Shown here in pieces: positions 24,802 to 34,842 of a DNA stretch of 51,973 bases (the stretch's first letter is position 1; each line of letters starts with the position of its first letter). Origin of the DNA: Caulobacteraceae bacterium (lineage in GTDB: Bacteria > Pseudomonadota > Alphaproteobacteria > Caulobacterales > Caulobacteraceae). Under the pieces are notes generated by a model that was given only the letters and a program-made list of their open reading frames with translations, ran no database searches and was not told where the DNA came from. The DNA is taken from the NCBI GenBank assembly GCA_947441065.1, contig CANESI010000018.1, positions 1 to 51,973 of the forward strand, given 5' to 3'. The position numbers were made by a program, and so were the translations under genes.

Positions 24802-27585
24802 GTGTCCGACGAAACAATCAACTCCCCCGAAGAGACCCGCCGCGGCGGCATTGCGCCCATCAATATCGAAGATGAGCTAAAGCGCTCCTATCTCGACTAT
24901 GCGATGAGCGTGATTGTCAGTCGCGCCTTGCCCGACGCGCGTGACGGCCTCAAGCCGGTGCACCGCCGCATCCTCTTTTCGATGCATGAGCAGGGTTATG
25001 GCCCATCGGGCGCCTATCGCAAATCGGCCCGTATCGTCGGTGACGTGATCGGTAAATATCACCCGCACGGTGACACAGCCGTCTATCACGCCATGGTCCG
25101 CATGGCGCAGCCCTTCTCGATGGGCATGGTTCTGATCGATGGTCAGGGCAATTTCGGCTCGGTCGATGGCGATATGCCTGCGGCCATGCGTTACACCGAA
25201 GTTCGGATGCTGAAGACGGCTGAAGCCCTGCTTGCCGACCTCGACAAGGGGACGGTCGACTTTCAACCCAACTATGACGGCTCGGAAAACGAGCCTGTCG
25301 TGCTGCCATCGCGGGTGCCAAATCTGCTGGTCAATGGGGCAGGCGGCATTGCCGTGGGTATGGCCACCAATATCCCACCTCACAATTTGGGTGAGATCGT
25401 GGATGCCTGTCTGGCCGTCATTGATAATCCAGCGATCCCGCTCGATGAACTGCTCGACATCGTGCCTGGCCCTGACTTCCCCACGGGCGGCGAGATCATT
25501 GGCCGGACCGGCGCGCGTGAAGCCCTAATGACCGGCCGTGGCTCGGTCATTATGCGCGGTGTGGCCACCGTTGAAGAGGCGCGCGCCAATCGCGAAGCCA
25601 TCATCATCACCGCCATTCCCTATCAGGTGAACAAGGCCAATCTGGTCGAGCGGATCGCCGATCTGGTGCGGGAAAAGCGCATCGAAGGCATTTCCGACAT
25701 TCGCGACGAAAGCGACCGTCTGGGCATGCGGGTCGTTGTTGAGCTTAAGCGTGACGCTTCGGCTGAAGTGATCCTCAATCAGCTCTATCGTTACACCCCT
25801 CTGCAAAGCTCGTTCGGCGTCAATATGCTGGCGCTGGACCGGGGTCGGCCCGAGCAGATGGGCCTGCGCCGCCTGATCGACTGTTTCGTAGAGTTCCGCG
25901 AAGAGGTTGTCGTCCGCCGCACCAAGTTCGAACTGACCAAAGCCCGTGATCGCGGTCACGTCTTGGTCGGTCTGGCCATTGCCGTGGCCAATATTGACGA
26001 GGTAATCCACATCATCCGCTCGTCCAAGGACCCTGCCGAAGCGCGTGAGCGTTTGGTGGCGCGCGATTGGCCAGCGGGCGATATGAACCCACTGATCGAG
26101 TTGATTGCCGATCCACGCACCTTGGTCGTGGGTCTGGCCGACGGGGCACCCGCCGTGCGCCTGACGGACGAGCAGTCCCGCGCCATCCTGGCCCTGACCC
26201 TGTCGCGCCTGACCGGACTTGGCCGCGACGAGATCTTTGGCGAGGCCCGCAGTCTGGCCGAGGCCATCGCCGGCTATCTCGAAATTCTCGCCTCGCGCGA
26301 CAAGATCATGGCCATTGTCCGCCAAGAACTGGTCGAGGTGCGCGAAGCCTTTGCCATTCCGCGCCGGACCATCATCGTCGAGGGCGATGCGGATATGGAA
26401 GACGAGGACCTGATCCTGCGTGAGGATATGGTCATCACCGTCACCCATGGCGGCTATGTCAAGCGCACGCCTCTGGCCACCTATCGTACCCAGCGCCGGG
26501 GCGGGAAGGGCCGCTCTGGCATGTCGACCAAAGAGGAAGATGCCGTCACCCGCGTCTTTGCGGCCTCGACCCACGCGCCGGTGCTGTTCTTCTCATCGAC
26601 GGGCAAGGTCTATAAGCTCAAGGTCTGGCGTTTGCCGCTCGGATTGCCGTCCTCGCGCGGCAAGGCCTTCGTCAATCTGTTGCCACTGGAACCCAACGAA
26701 TCCATTACCTCGATCCTACTCTTGCCCGAGGATGAGGCGCAGTGGGACGGCTTGGATGTGATGTTCGCCACGCGCTCTGGCAATGTTCGCCGCAACCGTC
26801 TGTCCGACTTTGTTCAGGTCAATCGCAACGGTAAGATCGCGATGAAGCTGGATGCCGGGGACGGTATTGTTGGGGTCGGTCTCTGCACCGTGAACCACGA
26901 TGTCCTTCTGACGACTGCCTTGGGTCAGTGCATCCGCTTTGGTGTCGATGATGTCCGCGTCTTTGCGGGCCGTGAATCTACCGGTGTGCGCGGTATCCGA
27001 TTGGCGGAAACCGATCAGGTCATCTCGATGGCCATCCTTCTGCATCTGGGCATCAGCGCGGCCGAACAGAGGGCCTATCTGAAATATGCCAAGGCTATGC
27101 GCGCCGTTACGGGTGAAGCCGTCGATGAGGCCGAGGTGGCCGTGGTCGATGAGCCAGAGACCGATGGTAGCGGAGCCGAAGAGGGTGAAGCGGTGCTCAG
27201 CCTCGAACAGATCAGTGCCTTGGGCGCGCAGGAACAGTTCATCCTGACCCTCAGCGACACCGGTTATGGCAAGCGCAGTTCCTCGTTCGAGTACCGGGTC
27301 ACCGGGCGCGGCGGTAAGGGTCTGGTTGCCCATGACCTTTCCAAACGCGGCGGCAAGGTTGTGGCCTCGTTCCCGGTCGAGGATGGCGACGAGATCGTTC
27401 TCGTCACCGATCAGGGCCAATTGATCCGTTGCCCCGTTGCAGAGATCCGTATTGCGGCACGGAACACCCAAGGCGTGACAATTTTCAGAACCGCAGATGA
27501 CGAACGTGTCGTATCAGTTGAGCGGCTGGCTGAAGGTGATAAGGGTGACGATGACACAGGTTCAGAGGACGGTACTGAGCCCTAA
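24802..27585 (+). CDS. gyrA: DNA gyrase subunit A
   Basis: 927 residues from a GTG start. With GyrB it introduces negative supercoils using ATP. The catalytic Tyr131 is in [10 protein letters not shown] and the GyrA box is QRRGGKG in [14 protein letters not shown]; ParC lacks that box, so this is GyrA. The quinolone-resistance region is atypical: [10 protein letters not shown] puts Thr92 and His96 where E. coli has Ser83 and Asp87. The C-terminal pinwheel contains an acidic insertion (about residues 773-800), and the protein ends in a Asp/Glu-rich tail. The gene is followed by a hairpin and then coaD. Confidence 0.98.
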   Translation: MSDETINSPEETRRGGIAPINIEDELKRSYLDYAMSVIVSRALPDARDGLKPVHRRILFSMHEQGYGPSGAYRKSARIVGDVIGKYHPHGDTAVYHAMVRMAQPFSMGMVLIDGQGNFGSVDGDMPAAMRYTEVRMLKTAEALLADLDKGTVDFQPNYDGSENEPVVLPSRVPNLLVNGAGGIAVGMATNIPPHNLGEIVDACLAVIDNPAIPLDELLDIVPGPDFPTGGEIIGRTGAREALMTGRGSVIMRGVATVEEARANREAIIITAIPYQVNKANLVERIADLVREKRIEGISDIRDESDRLGMRVVVELKRDASAEVILNQLYRYTPLQSSFGVNMLALDRGRPEQMGLRRLIDCFVEFREEVVVRRTKFELTKARDRGHVLVGLAIAVANIDEVIHIIRSSKDPAEARERLVARDWPAGDMNPLIELIADPRTLVVGLADGAPAVRLTDEQSRAILALTLSRLTGLGRDEIFGEARSLAEAIAGYLEILASRDKIMAIVRQELVEVREAFAIPRRTIIVEGDADMEDEDLILREDMVITVTHGGYVKRTPLATYRTQRRGGKGRSGMSTKEEDAVTRVFAASTHAPVLFFSSTGKVYKLKVWRLPLGLPSSRGKAFVNLLPLEPNESITSILLLPEDEAQWDGLDVMFATRSGNVRRNRLSDFVQVNRNGKIAMKLDAGDGIVGVGLCTVNHDVLLTTALGQCIRFGVDDVRVFAGRESTGVRGIRLAETDQVISMAILLHLGISAAEQRAYLKYAKAMRAVTGEAVDEAEVAVVDEPETDGSGAEEGEAVLSLEQISALGAQEQFILTLSDTGYGKRSSSFEYRVTGRGGKGLVAHDLSKRGGKVVASFPVEDGDEIVLVTDQGQLIRCPVAEIRIAARNTQGVTIFRTADDERVVSVERLAEGDKGDDDTGSEDGTEP

Positions 27586-27608
27586 TCACTAAGGTCTAGG
27601 TCGACACA

Positions 27609-27639
27609 CCGGTAAGGGACGCACAAGTCGTCCCGCCGG
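27609..27639 (+). other. Hairpin between gyrA and coaD
   Basis: GGGACG (27616-27621) pairs with CGTCCC (27629-27634), and flanking CCGG at 27609-27612 can pair with CCGG at 27636-27639, giving an interrupted 10-bp stem. No T-run follows. It may be a weak gyrA terminator or part of the coaD leader. Confidence 0.4.
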
Positions 27640-27667
27640 AACGGAAATCTGAGGGGATATATTGTTT

Positions 27668-28162
27668 ATGGAACGTGTTGGGCTCTATCCGGGGACCTTT
27701 GACCCCATGACCAACGGCCACCTCGATATCATCGGGCGCGCCGTCAAGCTGGTCGATAAGCTGGTCATTGGTGTTGCGATCAACGGCGATAAGGGGCCCC
27801 TGTTCACGCTTGAAGAGCGCTGCGCCATGGTTCTGGCCGAGACCATGCCTTTTGCCAAACATGCCCAGATTGAGGTTCGGCCCTTTGAGGGCCTGCTGAT
27901 GCACTTTGCACAGGATGTCGGGGCTCAGATGATTGTCCGTGGCCTTCGTGCGGTCGCTGACTTTGAATATGAGTTTCAGATGACGGCGATGAACCAGCAA
28001 CTGAACCGTGAGATCGAGACGGTGTTTCTGATGGCCGACCCGCGTCACCAGGCTGTGGCGTCTCGTCTGGTCAAGGAGATCGCCAAGCTCGGAGGGGATA
28101 TTAGCAGCTTCCTGAGCCCGACCATGGCGAAGATCCTGCTCGAGAAATACAATCGCGCTTAA
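27668..28162 (+). CDS. coaD: Phosphopantetheine adenylyltransferase
   Basis: 164 residues from the ATG at 27668 (GAGGGG eleven bases upstream; a TTG two codons earlier is less likely). It transfers AMP from ATP to 4'-phosphopantetheine, the penultimate step of coenzyme A synthesis. The nucleotidyltransferase signature is RVGLYPGTFDPMTNGH (T-x-x-H type, His18), followed by IVRGLRAVADFEYEF and the C-terminal ISSFLSPTMAK. It heads a same-strand run: coaD, two cyclophilins, queA, tgt. Confidence 0.96.
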   Translation: MERVGLYPGTFDPMTNGHLDIIGRAVKLVDKLVIGVAINGDKGPLFTLEERCAMVLAETMPFAKHAQIEVRPFEGLLMHFAQDVGAQMIVRGLRAVADFEYEFQMTAMNQQLNREIETVFLMADPRHQAVASRLVKEIAKLGGDISSFLSPTMAKILLEKYNRA

Positions 28163-28270
28163 GGGATTGCCGCAATATTGCGCCAATTCGGGGATAGCCC
28201 ATCTATAGATTGGGCCTCTCCATCGTGGCGGTAGGCCACCGATCGCGCCAAGATGTAGAATGAGGACGGC

Positions 28271-29152
28271 ATGAAGAAGATCCTATCGGCCTTGACCCTG
28301 AGCCTTCTGCTCGGCACCGCTATGAGCGCCAATGCTGCGGCACCTAAGGCCAAGGCGACAAAGGCTGTTGCGCCCGCTGCAGCGGCCAAGGGACCTGCGG
28401 CTGGCGATTGGCGCGTTCCTGATCCAGAAAATGTCGTCGTAATCGATACGACCAAGGGCCGGATCATTGTGGAGTTGTCGCCAGAATTGGGTCCCAACCA
28501 CGCGGCGCGGTTCAAGGAGCTGACCCGCGAGGGGTTCTATAATGGCCTGAAGTTCCACCGCGTGATTGACGAGTTCATGGCCCAGACGGGTGACCCGCAA
28601 GGGACCGGCGAGGGCGGCTCGACCAAGCCTGATGTCGCGGCTGAGTTTACCTATCGTCGCGGCCCGCAAAGCCCCTTTGTACCCATTAGCCAGCCCATCG
28701 GGATCCAGTCGGGATTTGTCGGTGCCGTGCCCGTCATGACCCAGATCGATGATCTGATGGCCATAACAGCGGACGGCAAGGTCCATGCTTGGGGCCAGTT
28801 CTGTCCCGGCGTCTTGGGCGCCGCGCGGGGTGAAAATCCTGACAGTGCCAACAGCCAGTTCTTCTTGATGCGCCAAGCCTTCCCGTCGCTGGACAAGCGT
28901 TACACCGCCTATGGCCAGACCCTATCGGGTCTCAACATCGTGCGGGCGATCAAGACCGGTGAGCCTGTGGTCGAACCTGACACCATGACCAAGGTCCAGA
29001 TGCTGGCCGATATGCCCGCCGCTGAGCGGCCTTCGATCAAGGTGCTTGATGTGCGCAGTGGCTATTTCAAGGCCATGGTTGAGACCTTGCGCGCCAAGAA
29101 GGGTGCTGATTTTTCTGCCTGCGACATCGACCTTCCTGTCGAGGTTCGCTAG
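28271..29152 (+). CDS. Exported cyclophilin-type peptidyl-prolyl isomerase
   Basis: 293 residues with a signal peptide (MKKILSALTLSLLLGTAMSA, cleavage near SANAA) and an Ala/Lys linker, so it should fold proteins in the periplasm. The cyclophilin core includes FYNGLKFHRVIDEFMAQTGD, GTGEGG and DSANSQFFLM. It carries an insertion of about 45 residues in the middle (from FTYRRGPQSPFVP to DGKVHAWG) and a C-terminal extension. Compared with the compact cyclophilin directly downstream (29188), it looks like a duplicate adapted for export. Confidence 0.92.
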   Translation: MKKILSALTLSLLLGTAMSANAAAPKAKATKAVAPAAAAKGPAAGDWRVPDPENVVVIDTTKGRIIVELSPELGPNHAARFKELTREGFYNGLKFHRVIDEFMAQTGDPQGTGEGGSTKPDVAAEFTYRRGPQSPFVPISQPIGIQSGFVGAVPVMTQIDDLMAITADGKVHAWGQFCPGVLGAARGENPDSANSQFFLMRQAFPSLDKRYTAYGQTLSGLNIVRAIKTGEPVVEPDTMTKVQMLADMPAAERPSIKVLDVRSGYFKAMVETLRAKKGADFSACDIDLPVEVR

Positions 29153-29187
29153 GAAGACCCGTCTTTCATTTTTAATCGAGAAAAACC

Positions 29188-29655
29188 ATGGCTGCCGATC
29201 CAGAAAACACCCTGTTGTTGACGCTTGAGACCGGCGTCGTGACCATCGACCTGCGTCCTGACCTCGCTCCCGGCCACGTGGCCCGGATCAAGGAATTGGC
29301 CCGTGAAGGCTTCTATGATGGCGTCGTCTTCCACCGCGTCATTCCCGGCTTTATGGCCCAGGGCGGCGATCCTACGGGCACCGGCGGCGGCGGCTCGTCC
29401 AAGCCTAACCTTCAGGCCGAGTTTAGTAAGGAACCGCACCTGCGCGGCGTCTGCTCGATGGCCCGCACCTCTGCGCCCAATTCGGCCAATAGCCAGTTCT
29501 TCATCTGCTTTGATGACGCGACCTTCCTCGACAACCAATATACGGTTTGGGGGGTGGTGTCGGACGGCATGGACCATGTTGACGCCCTGCCAAAGGGTGA
29601 GCCACCACGCAGCCCAGGCAAGATCATCACAGCCCGCGTTGCGGCTGACGTTTGA
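29188..29655 (+). CDS. Cytoplasmic cyclophilin-type peptidyl-prolyl isomerase
   Basis: 155 residues, minimal cyclophilin without signal peptide. Key parts are [28 protein letters not shown], the [10 protein letters not shown] active-site strand and [19 protein letters not shown]. It catalyses cis-trans isomerisation of prolyl bonds in the cytoplasm. It begins 35 bases after the exported paralogue and overlaps the start of queA by four bases (TTGA), so the genes form an operon. Confidence 0.93.
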   Translation: MAADPENTLLLTLETGVVTIDLRPDLAPGHVARIKELAREGFYDGVVFHRVIPGFMAQGGDPTGTGGGGSSKPNLQAEFSKEPHLRGVCSMARTSAPNSANSQFFICFDDATFLDNQYTVWGVVSDGMDHVDALPKGEPPRSPGKIITARVAADV

Positions 29656-30728
29656 AACTTTCAGACTTTGACTTCCATCTGCCGGACGAGGCCATAGCCT
29701 TGCGTCCGGCAGAGCCGCGCCATAGCGCGCGGCTTCTGTTGGTGCGGCCGGGGCAGGCTCTGGCCGATCATCAGGTCCTTGACCTTCCAGAGCTTTTGCA
29801 AGCCGGTGACGCGCTGGTCTTTAACGATACGCGCGTCATTCCCGCTCGCCTGTTTGGCAGCCGTACACGCGGTGAGAATGTTCAGGCCGTCGAGGCGACC
29901 TTGCACAAGCGTCTCAGCCCCAATGGCTGGACCGCCTTCATGCGTCCGGGCAAACGTCTCAAGATTGGCGATCAGGTTGTGTTTGGCCCGCATGAAGACC
30001 GGGCTGCCGATGGGCAAACCCTAACCGCGACGGTCGAGGCCAAGGGGGAGGGCGGCGAGGTGAACCTATCCTTCGAACGTTCCGGCGTTGAACTCGACCT
30101 CGCCATCGCCGCCATCGGCCTCATGCCCCTGCCGCCCTATATTGCCGCCAAGCGCGCCGAGGATGAGCGTGATCGGCGCGACTATCAGACCGTCTATGCC
30201 CGCGAAGATGGTTCGGTCGCGGCCCCCACGGCGGGCCTTCATTTCACACCTGAGTTGCTTGCCCTTTTGAGGGCTAAGGGTGTCTCCTTGCACTTTGTCA
30301 CGCTCCATGTCGGGGCAGGGACCTTCTTGCCGGTGAAGACCGACGATCTGACCGATCATAAGATGCATGCCGAATATGGCGTGGTGACGGCTCAGACGGC
30401 GCAGGCCCTAAACGCGGTCCATGCCAAGGGCGGGCGGATCATCTGCGTTGGTACGACCAGTCTTCGTCTGCTGGAAAGCGCGACGGACGAGGATGGCACC
30501 ATCCGACCCTTTGCCGACGATACGGCGATCTTCATCACGCCGGGCTATCGCTTCCGCGCCGCCGATGGCCTGATGACCAACTTTCACCTGCCCAAATCGA
30601 CCCTCTTCATGTTGGTCAGCGCCTTTGCCGGGCAGGCCCAGATGCGCGCGGCCTATGAGCGGGCCATCGCCACCGGCTATCGGTTCTATTCCTATGGCGA
30701 CAGTTCCCTGCTATGGCGCGCCTCCTAA
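29652..30728 (+). CDS. queA: S-adenosylmethionine:tRNA ribosyltransferase-isomerase QueA
   Basis: 358 residues from a TTG start that overlaps the preceding stop (TTGA). It transfers the ribosyl part of SAM onto preQ1 in tRNA, forming epoxyqueuosine. Family segments are [62 protein letters not shown] and [19 protein letters not shown]. It is followed directly by tgt, the enzyme before it in queuosine synthesis, through a one-base TAATG overlap. Confidence 0.96.
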   Translation: MKLSDFDFHLPDEAIALRPAEPRHSARLLLVRPGQALADHQVLDLPELLQAGDALVFNDTRVIPARLFGSRTRGENVQAVEATLHKRLSPNGWTAFMRPGKRLKIGDQVVFGPHEDRAADGQTLTATVEAKGEGGEVNLSFERSGVELDLAIAAIGLMPLPPYIAAKRAEDERDRRDYQTVYAREDGSVAAPTAGLHFTPELLALLRAKGVSLHFVTLHVGAGTFLPVKTDDLTDHKMHAEYGVVTAQTAQALNAVHAKGGRIICVGTTSLRLLESATDEDGTIRPFADDTAIFITPGYRFRAADGLMTNFHLPKSTLFMLVSAFAGQAQMRAAYERAIATGYRFYSYGDSSLLWRAS

Positions 30729-31840
30729 TGGCAGAGTTTAGCTTCGACATTCACGCCACCGATGGTGCAGCCCGCACCGGGGTCCTTAAGACCCCGCGCG
30801 GGGACATCCGCACGCCAGCCTTCATGCCAGTGGGTACGGCTGGGACGGTCAAGGCCATGACGGTCGATCAGGTGGCCCAGACCGGTGCCGATATCATCCT
30901 TGGCAACACCTATCACCTGATGCTGCGTCCGGGGCCAGAACGGCTCGAGCGGCTGGGTGGCCTGCACAAATTTATGGGCTGGAACGGTCCGATCCTGACC
31001 GACAGCGGCGGCTTTCAGGTCATGTCCCTGTCCGGCATCTCGAAAGTGACCGAGGATGCTGTGGCTTTTCGCAGCCATATTGACGGCTCCAAGCACATCT
31101 TGACGCCCGAACGCTCCATTGAAATTCAGGCCGACCGGATCGGTTCGGACATCATCATGCAGCTCGATGAGTGCGTGTCCTATCCAGCCGAAGAACCCCG
31201 CGCCGCCGCCGCCATGAGGCTCTCGGCGCGCTGGGGGGCACGCTCTAAGGCAGCCTTTGGCGAGCGTGAGAGCCAAGCCCTGTTTGGTATTCAACAGGGT
31301 TCAACCTTCGAGGCCTTGAGGCGCGAATCCTCCGAACGTCTGATCGAGACTGGCTTTGATGGCTATGCCATTGGCGGGTTGGCGGTCGGTGAGGGCCATG
31401 AGGCCATGTGCGATACCCTGTCCTTCTGCGCGCCGCTGTTGCCCGTCCATCGCCCGCGCTATCTGATGGGGGTTGGCAAGCCGATTGATCTGGTCGAGGC
31501 GGTCGCACGCGGCGTGGATATGTTTGACTGTGTCCTGCCCACCCGCTCGGGTCGCCACGGTCAGGCCTGGACCTGGGACGGCCCGTTGGCGCTGAAAAAT
31601 GCCCGCTTTGCTGAAGATGACACGCCGTTGGATGAGGCCAGTTCCTGCCCGGCCAGCAGCGCCTATTCCAAGGCCTATCTGCATCATCTGGTGAAATCCG
31701 AAGAGATCTTGGGCCAGGTGCTTCTGTCTTGGCACAATATCGCCTTCTTCCAAGCCCTAACGGCAGCCATGCGCGCCGCTATCAGCGAAGGCCGGTTCGA
31801 GGCCTTCCGCAGAGATTTTAAGGCGCGGCAAGTGCGGTAA
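30728..31840 (+). CDS. tgt: tRNA-guanine transglycosylase with incomplete zinc site
   Basis: 370 residues from the ATG overlapping the queA stop; an ATG five codons upstream is also in frame. Tgt swaps G34 of tRNAs with GUN anticodons for preQ1. The catalytic region is intact: [12 protein letters not shown] and [13 protein letters not shown] hold the two aspartates. The zinc motif is unusual: bacterial Tgt has C-x-C-x2-C plus a distant His, but here positions 305, 307 and 310 are Ser, Cys, Ser ([11 protein letters not shown]), with His336 kept. Two of four ligands are therefore missing. The flanking motif SKAYLHHL is normal, so this is substitution and not a frameshift. Confidence 0.93.
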   Translation: MAEFSFDIHATDGAARTGVLKTPRGDIRTPAFMPVGTAGTVKAMTVDQVAQTGADIILGNTYHLMLRPGPERLERLGGLHKFMGWNGPILTDSGGFQVMSLSGISKVTEDAVAFRSHIDGSKHILTPERSIEIQADRIGSDIIMQLDECVSYPAEEPRAAAAMRLSARWGARSKAAFGERESQALFGIQQGSTFEALRRESSERLIETGFDGYAIGGLAVGEGHEAMCDTLSFCAPLLPVHRPRYLMGVGKPIDLVEAVARGVDMFDCVLPTRSGRHGQAWTWDGPLALKNARFAEDDTPLDEASSCPASSAYSKAYLHHLVKSEEILGQVLLSWHNIAFFQALTAAMRAAISEGRFEAFRRDFKARQVR

Positions 31841-32159
31841 AGAAAACAAGGCCCTCACCCAACCCTCTCCCACAGGGAGAGGGCTAAGAGGGGATAAGCC
31901 CTCGCCCCCTTGGGGAAGACGGGGTTAGGGGCTCGTTCTCTTTCTTCCGAGTTCCCCGCGAAGGCGGGGACCCAGACCCTTACACACCGCCGGATCGGTC
32001 ATGGAACATCCCCTCCCACGCGCCGAGTGCCCTGCGCAGGCGAAGATCAGTGGGCCGCTTACCGCCTCAGTGAAAGGGTCTGGATCCCCGCCTTCGCGGG
32101 GAAGACGGGGGAGGGTAGGAGGCTGTTCAATTTCTTTCACTGTCCCCGCGCGGGCAGGG
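31841..32159. repeat. Repeat-filled intergenic region (families A and B)
   Basis: No gene is seen in these 319 bases. Family A copy 2 begins at 31848 (aaggccctcacccaaccctc) and continues as an imperfect palindrome to about 31887. Family B has two facing copies: 31953-31981 and 32074-32102 are 29-base reverse complements with one mismatch (core ttccccgcgaaggcggggac and its complement). Together they can form a long cruciform or hairpin enclosing about 90 bases. A third family B copy lies at 47225-47253. tgt and the acyl-ACP synthetase gene converge here, so the structure may end transcription from both sides. Confidence 0.82.
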
Positions 32160-33713
32160 CTATGCCGCCTTGCCTTCAGTCTCGGCCATGCGCTGGATGG
32201 TCGCATAGTCGGTCTTGCCGGTGCCGAGGACGGGGATTTCAGTGACATGCATGATCTTGCGCGGCACAGCCAGTTCGGGCGCGCCGATGCTCTGCGCATG
32301 GGCAACGAGGGGCGCGACCTGGGCGTCTAGCCGGTCGGTGACCAGCACCAGACGTTCACCCTTGCGTGGATCGGGCATTGAAATCACCGCGTGGCGCGCA
32401 TCAGGCCACATCTGCAGGGCGAGATCTTCAGCCGCCGTCAAGGACACCATCTCCCCGCCGATCTTCGCAAAACGTTTGACCCGGCCCAGAATGGTGATCC
32501 ATCCATCATCACCCAGTTCCACCACATCGCCTGTATCGTGCCAGCCATCGACGGGGGCCTCGACCCGACCATCGTCATTGAGATAGCCAACCATGACATT
32601 GGCCCCTCGGACATAGAGACGGCCGCCCGTGGGGATGCCCTCGACCGGCTCAACGCGGGTTTCAATGCCGGGAAGCAGGCCACCAACCGTGCCGTGACGA
32701 TTATCGGTTGGCTTATTAACCGCAATGACCGGCGCGGCCTCGGTCGCTCCATAGCCTTCCAGCAAGGGGATGGGACCGAACCGGTCCTTGACCAGCTTGT
32801 GGGTCTCGTCGCGGACCTTCTCAGCGCCGCAGACGACGAACTTTAGGCCTGAAAGATCTCCGGGATCGGCCGCGCGGGCATATTGGTTGATAAAGGTGTC
32901 GGTCGCCAGCAACACGCTCGCCCCGCTTTCACGCACCAGCGTTGGGATCTGTTTGACGTGAAGCGGCGAGGGATATTCGAACGCCTTCATGCCGTTAAGG
33001 ATCGGCAAGAGCACGCCCGCCGTCAGGCCAAAACAGTGGAAGGTCGGCAAGGGATTGAAGAAGACCCAAGCTGGATCAAGATCAATATGTGCGGCGATCT
33101 GGCGAACATTGGTCACCAGATTGGCTTGGCTGAGGATCACGCCGCGCGGTGCACCAAAACTGCCAGAGGTGAACAGGACGACGCCCGTCGAGTCCGGACT
33201 TGCCTTGGCCCGGAACCGGCGCGGCATGGCTCCCGCCGCAGCCGCAAAGAGCTTATCGCCAAGGCCAAGACTGGCCCGGACATCTTCAAGATAGTCGACT
33301 TGGCAGACTTCGCTCAAGGCATCGGTCAGGTCTTCAAGCTTGCCCTGTTCGACAAAGCGGTGAGCGGTATAGACGCGGCGCAGGCCAGCGATCTTGACCG
33401 CGGCCTTAAGGTTGCGAATGCCGGCTGTGAAGTTGAGCATGGTCGGCACGCGGCCAAAGGCGTGGAGCGCAAAGAAGGTCACGACGACCGCCGAACCCGA
33501 TGGCAACAACAGTCCGACCCGTTCACCGGGCTCAGTCACGGCCGCGATCTTTCGGCCGAGCGCGAAGGCTGCCCGGATCAATCCTGTGTAGCTCAGCGGA
33601 TTACGGTCTTGATCTTCGAGGATCAGTTTCTTGGCACCGTAGAGGTTGCTGGCCTCAATCAATGCATCAAACACCGAGCTCTGACCCGATGTGGCGTCGT
33701 ATGCCTTTGGCAT
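32160..33713 (-). CDS. AMP-binding acyl-CoA/acyl-ACP synthetase
   Basis: 517 residues from the ATG at 33713, with GGGAGG upstream; the frame extends to 33830, but without support. Adenylate-forming enzyme (ANL family) that activates a carboxylic acid with ATP and loads it on CoA or ACP. Motifs include FTSGSFGAPRGVILS (181-195), LLEGYGATEAAPVIAVN, DTGDVVELGDDGW, ILGRVKRFAKIGGEMVSL and the C-terminal lysine K500 in GTGKTDY. The overall style resembles the synthetase half of Aas enzymes. In the P-loop, Phe186 replaces the Glu usual in TSGSEGxPKG. The opposite strand carries a 292-residue open frame that is a shadow of this gene. Confidence 0.85.
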   Translation of the reverse strand: MPKAYDATSGQSSVFDALIEASNLYGAKKLILEDQDRNPLSYTGLIRAAFALGRKIAAVTEPGERVGLLLPSGSAVVVTFFALHAFGRVPTMLNFTAGIRNLKAAVKIAGLRRVYTAHRFVEQGKLEDLTDALSEVCQVDYLEDVRASLGLGDKLFAAAAGAMPRRFRAKASPDSTGVVLFTSGSFGAPRGVILSQANLVTNVRQIAAHIDLDPAWVFFNPLPTFHCFGLTAGVLLPILNGMKAFEYPSPLHVKQIPTLVRESGASVLLATDTFINQYARAADPGDLSGLKFVVCGAEKVRDETHKLVKDRFGPIPLLEGYGATEAAPVIAVNKPTDNRHGTVGGLLPGIETRVEPVEGIPTGGRLYVRGANVMVGYLNDDGRVEAPVDGWHDTGDVVELGDDGWITILGRVKRFAKIGGEMVSLTAAEDLALQMWPDARHAVISMPDPRKGERLVLVTDRLDAQVAPLVAHAQSIGAPELAVPRKIMHVTEIPVLGTGKTDYATIQRMAETEGKAA

Positions 33714-33857
33714 TACGGCGTCGCCTCCCTGTCGTTCATCCAGTTCGTTGTCACAATTTGATCTTTTTTGCGCTGAGGTCCAACAGAAATAGGCAGTTTG
33801 GATGCAAAGATGTCGCCAAGGCTTGATCATCGGCGCGCAAAGTCCGATTTAAGGACC

Positions 33858-34829
33858 ATGGTCACGCTCATCGACACCAATGCTGCCCCAACCTTGCGCC
33901 ATCCCGAAAAGCGCAACCGTCCAGAATCAGCGGTTCTGCGCAAGCCCGAATGGCTGCGCGTAAAAGCCCCCGGTTCGGAGGGCTATAACCAGACCCGTAA
34001 GATCGTGAAGGACAATGGTCTGGTGACGGTCTGCGAAGAGGCGGCCTGTCCCAATATCGGAGAGTGCTGGAGCCAAAAGCACGCGACCATGATGATCATG
34101 GGCGATACCTGCACGCGGGCCTGCGCCTTCTGTAACGTCAAGACCGGTCTGCCCGGGCCATTGGATGCCAGTGAGCCAGAGCGGGTGGCCTTGGCGGTCC
34201 AGCAGATGGGCCTTAGCCACGTCGTCATCACCTCGGTGGATCGGGATGATCTGGTTGATGGCGGCGGTGAGCACTTTGCGCAGGTGGTTCGAGCCATCCG
34301 GGCGGCGGCTCCGGCCACGACGATTGAAATCCTGACCCCCGACTTTCTGCGCAAGGATGGCGCAGCCGAGCAGGTGATTGATGCACGGCCAGATGTGTTC
34401 AACCACAATCTGGAAACCGTACCGCGCCTCTATCTCAAGATCCGCCCCGGTGCGCGCTACTATCACTCCTTGCGCCTGCTCGAACGGGTTAAGGAGCGTG
34501 ATCCTGCTCAGTTTACCAAGTCTGGCCTGATGGTCGGATTGGGCGAGACCAAGCAAGAGGTCATGCAGGTGATGGACGATATGCGCTCTGCTGGCATCGA
34601 TTTCATCACTATCGGGCAATATCTACAGCCGACGCGCCGTCACGCCCCCATCGATCGCTATGTCGAACCGGCGGAGTTTAAGGCCTATGAGGCCATTGCG
34701 AGGGCCAAGGGGTTCTTGATGGTCTCGGCCAGTCCGCTGACGCGGTCTTCACACCATGCGGGTGAGGATTTTGCGCGTCTGCAAGCTGCCCGCGCTGCCA
34801 AGGCGGCGGCAATGTCAGCCCAGCGCTAG
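33858..34829 (+). CDS. lipA: Lipoyl synthase
   Basis: 323 residues from the ATG at 33858; AAGGA lies only two bases upstream, so ribosome positioning is tight, and in-frame starts exist to 33798. LipA is a radical-SAM enzyme that inserts two sulfurs into protein-bound octanoate. The auxiliary cluster motif is Cys59, Cys64, Cys70 ([12 protein letters not shown]) and the SAM cluster Cys85, Cys89, Cys92 (CTRACAFC). The C-terminal cluster serine is in [10 protein letters not shown], where the usual Tyr is His. It is followed 13 bases later by a COQ10-like gene, a common alphaproteobacterial pair. Confidence 0.96.
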   Translation: MVTLIDTNAAPTLRHPEKRNRPESAVLRKPEWLRVKAPGSEGYNQTRKIVKDNGLVTVCEEAACPNIGECWSQKHATMMIMGDTCTRACAFCNVKTGLPGPLDASEPERVALAVQQMGLSHVVITSVDRDDLVDGGGEHFAQVVRAIRAAAPATTIEILTPDFLRKDGAAEQVIDARPDVFNHNLETVPRLYLKIRPGARYYHSLRLLERVKERDPAQFTKSGLMVGLGETKQEVMQVMDDMRSAGIDFITIGQYLQPTRRHAPIDRYVEPAEFKAYEAIARAKGFLMVSASPLTRSSHHAGEDFARLQAARAAKAAAMSAQR

Positions 34830-34842
34830 GACCTTCGCCCCC

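Noticed and set aside
25525-26574. 349-codon open frame antisense to gyrA
   Set aside because: It follows the codon structure of gyrA in a GC-rich gene, has no family resemblance and no ribosome-binding site.
31841-32159. CRISPR array suggested by repeated blocks
   Set aside because: Repeats are facing palindromes of different families, not regularly spaced direct repeats with unique spacers.
32883-33761. 292-codon open frame antisense to the acyl-ACP synthetase
   Set aside because: Shadow frame; the sense strand has all enzyme motifs.
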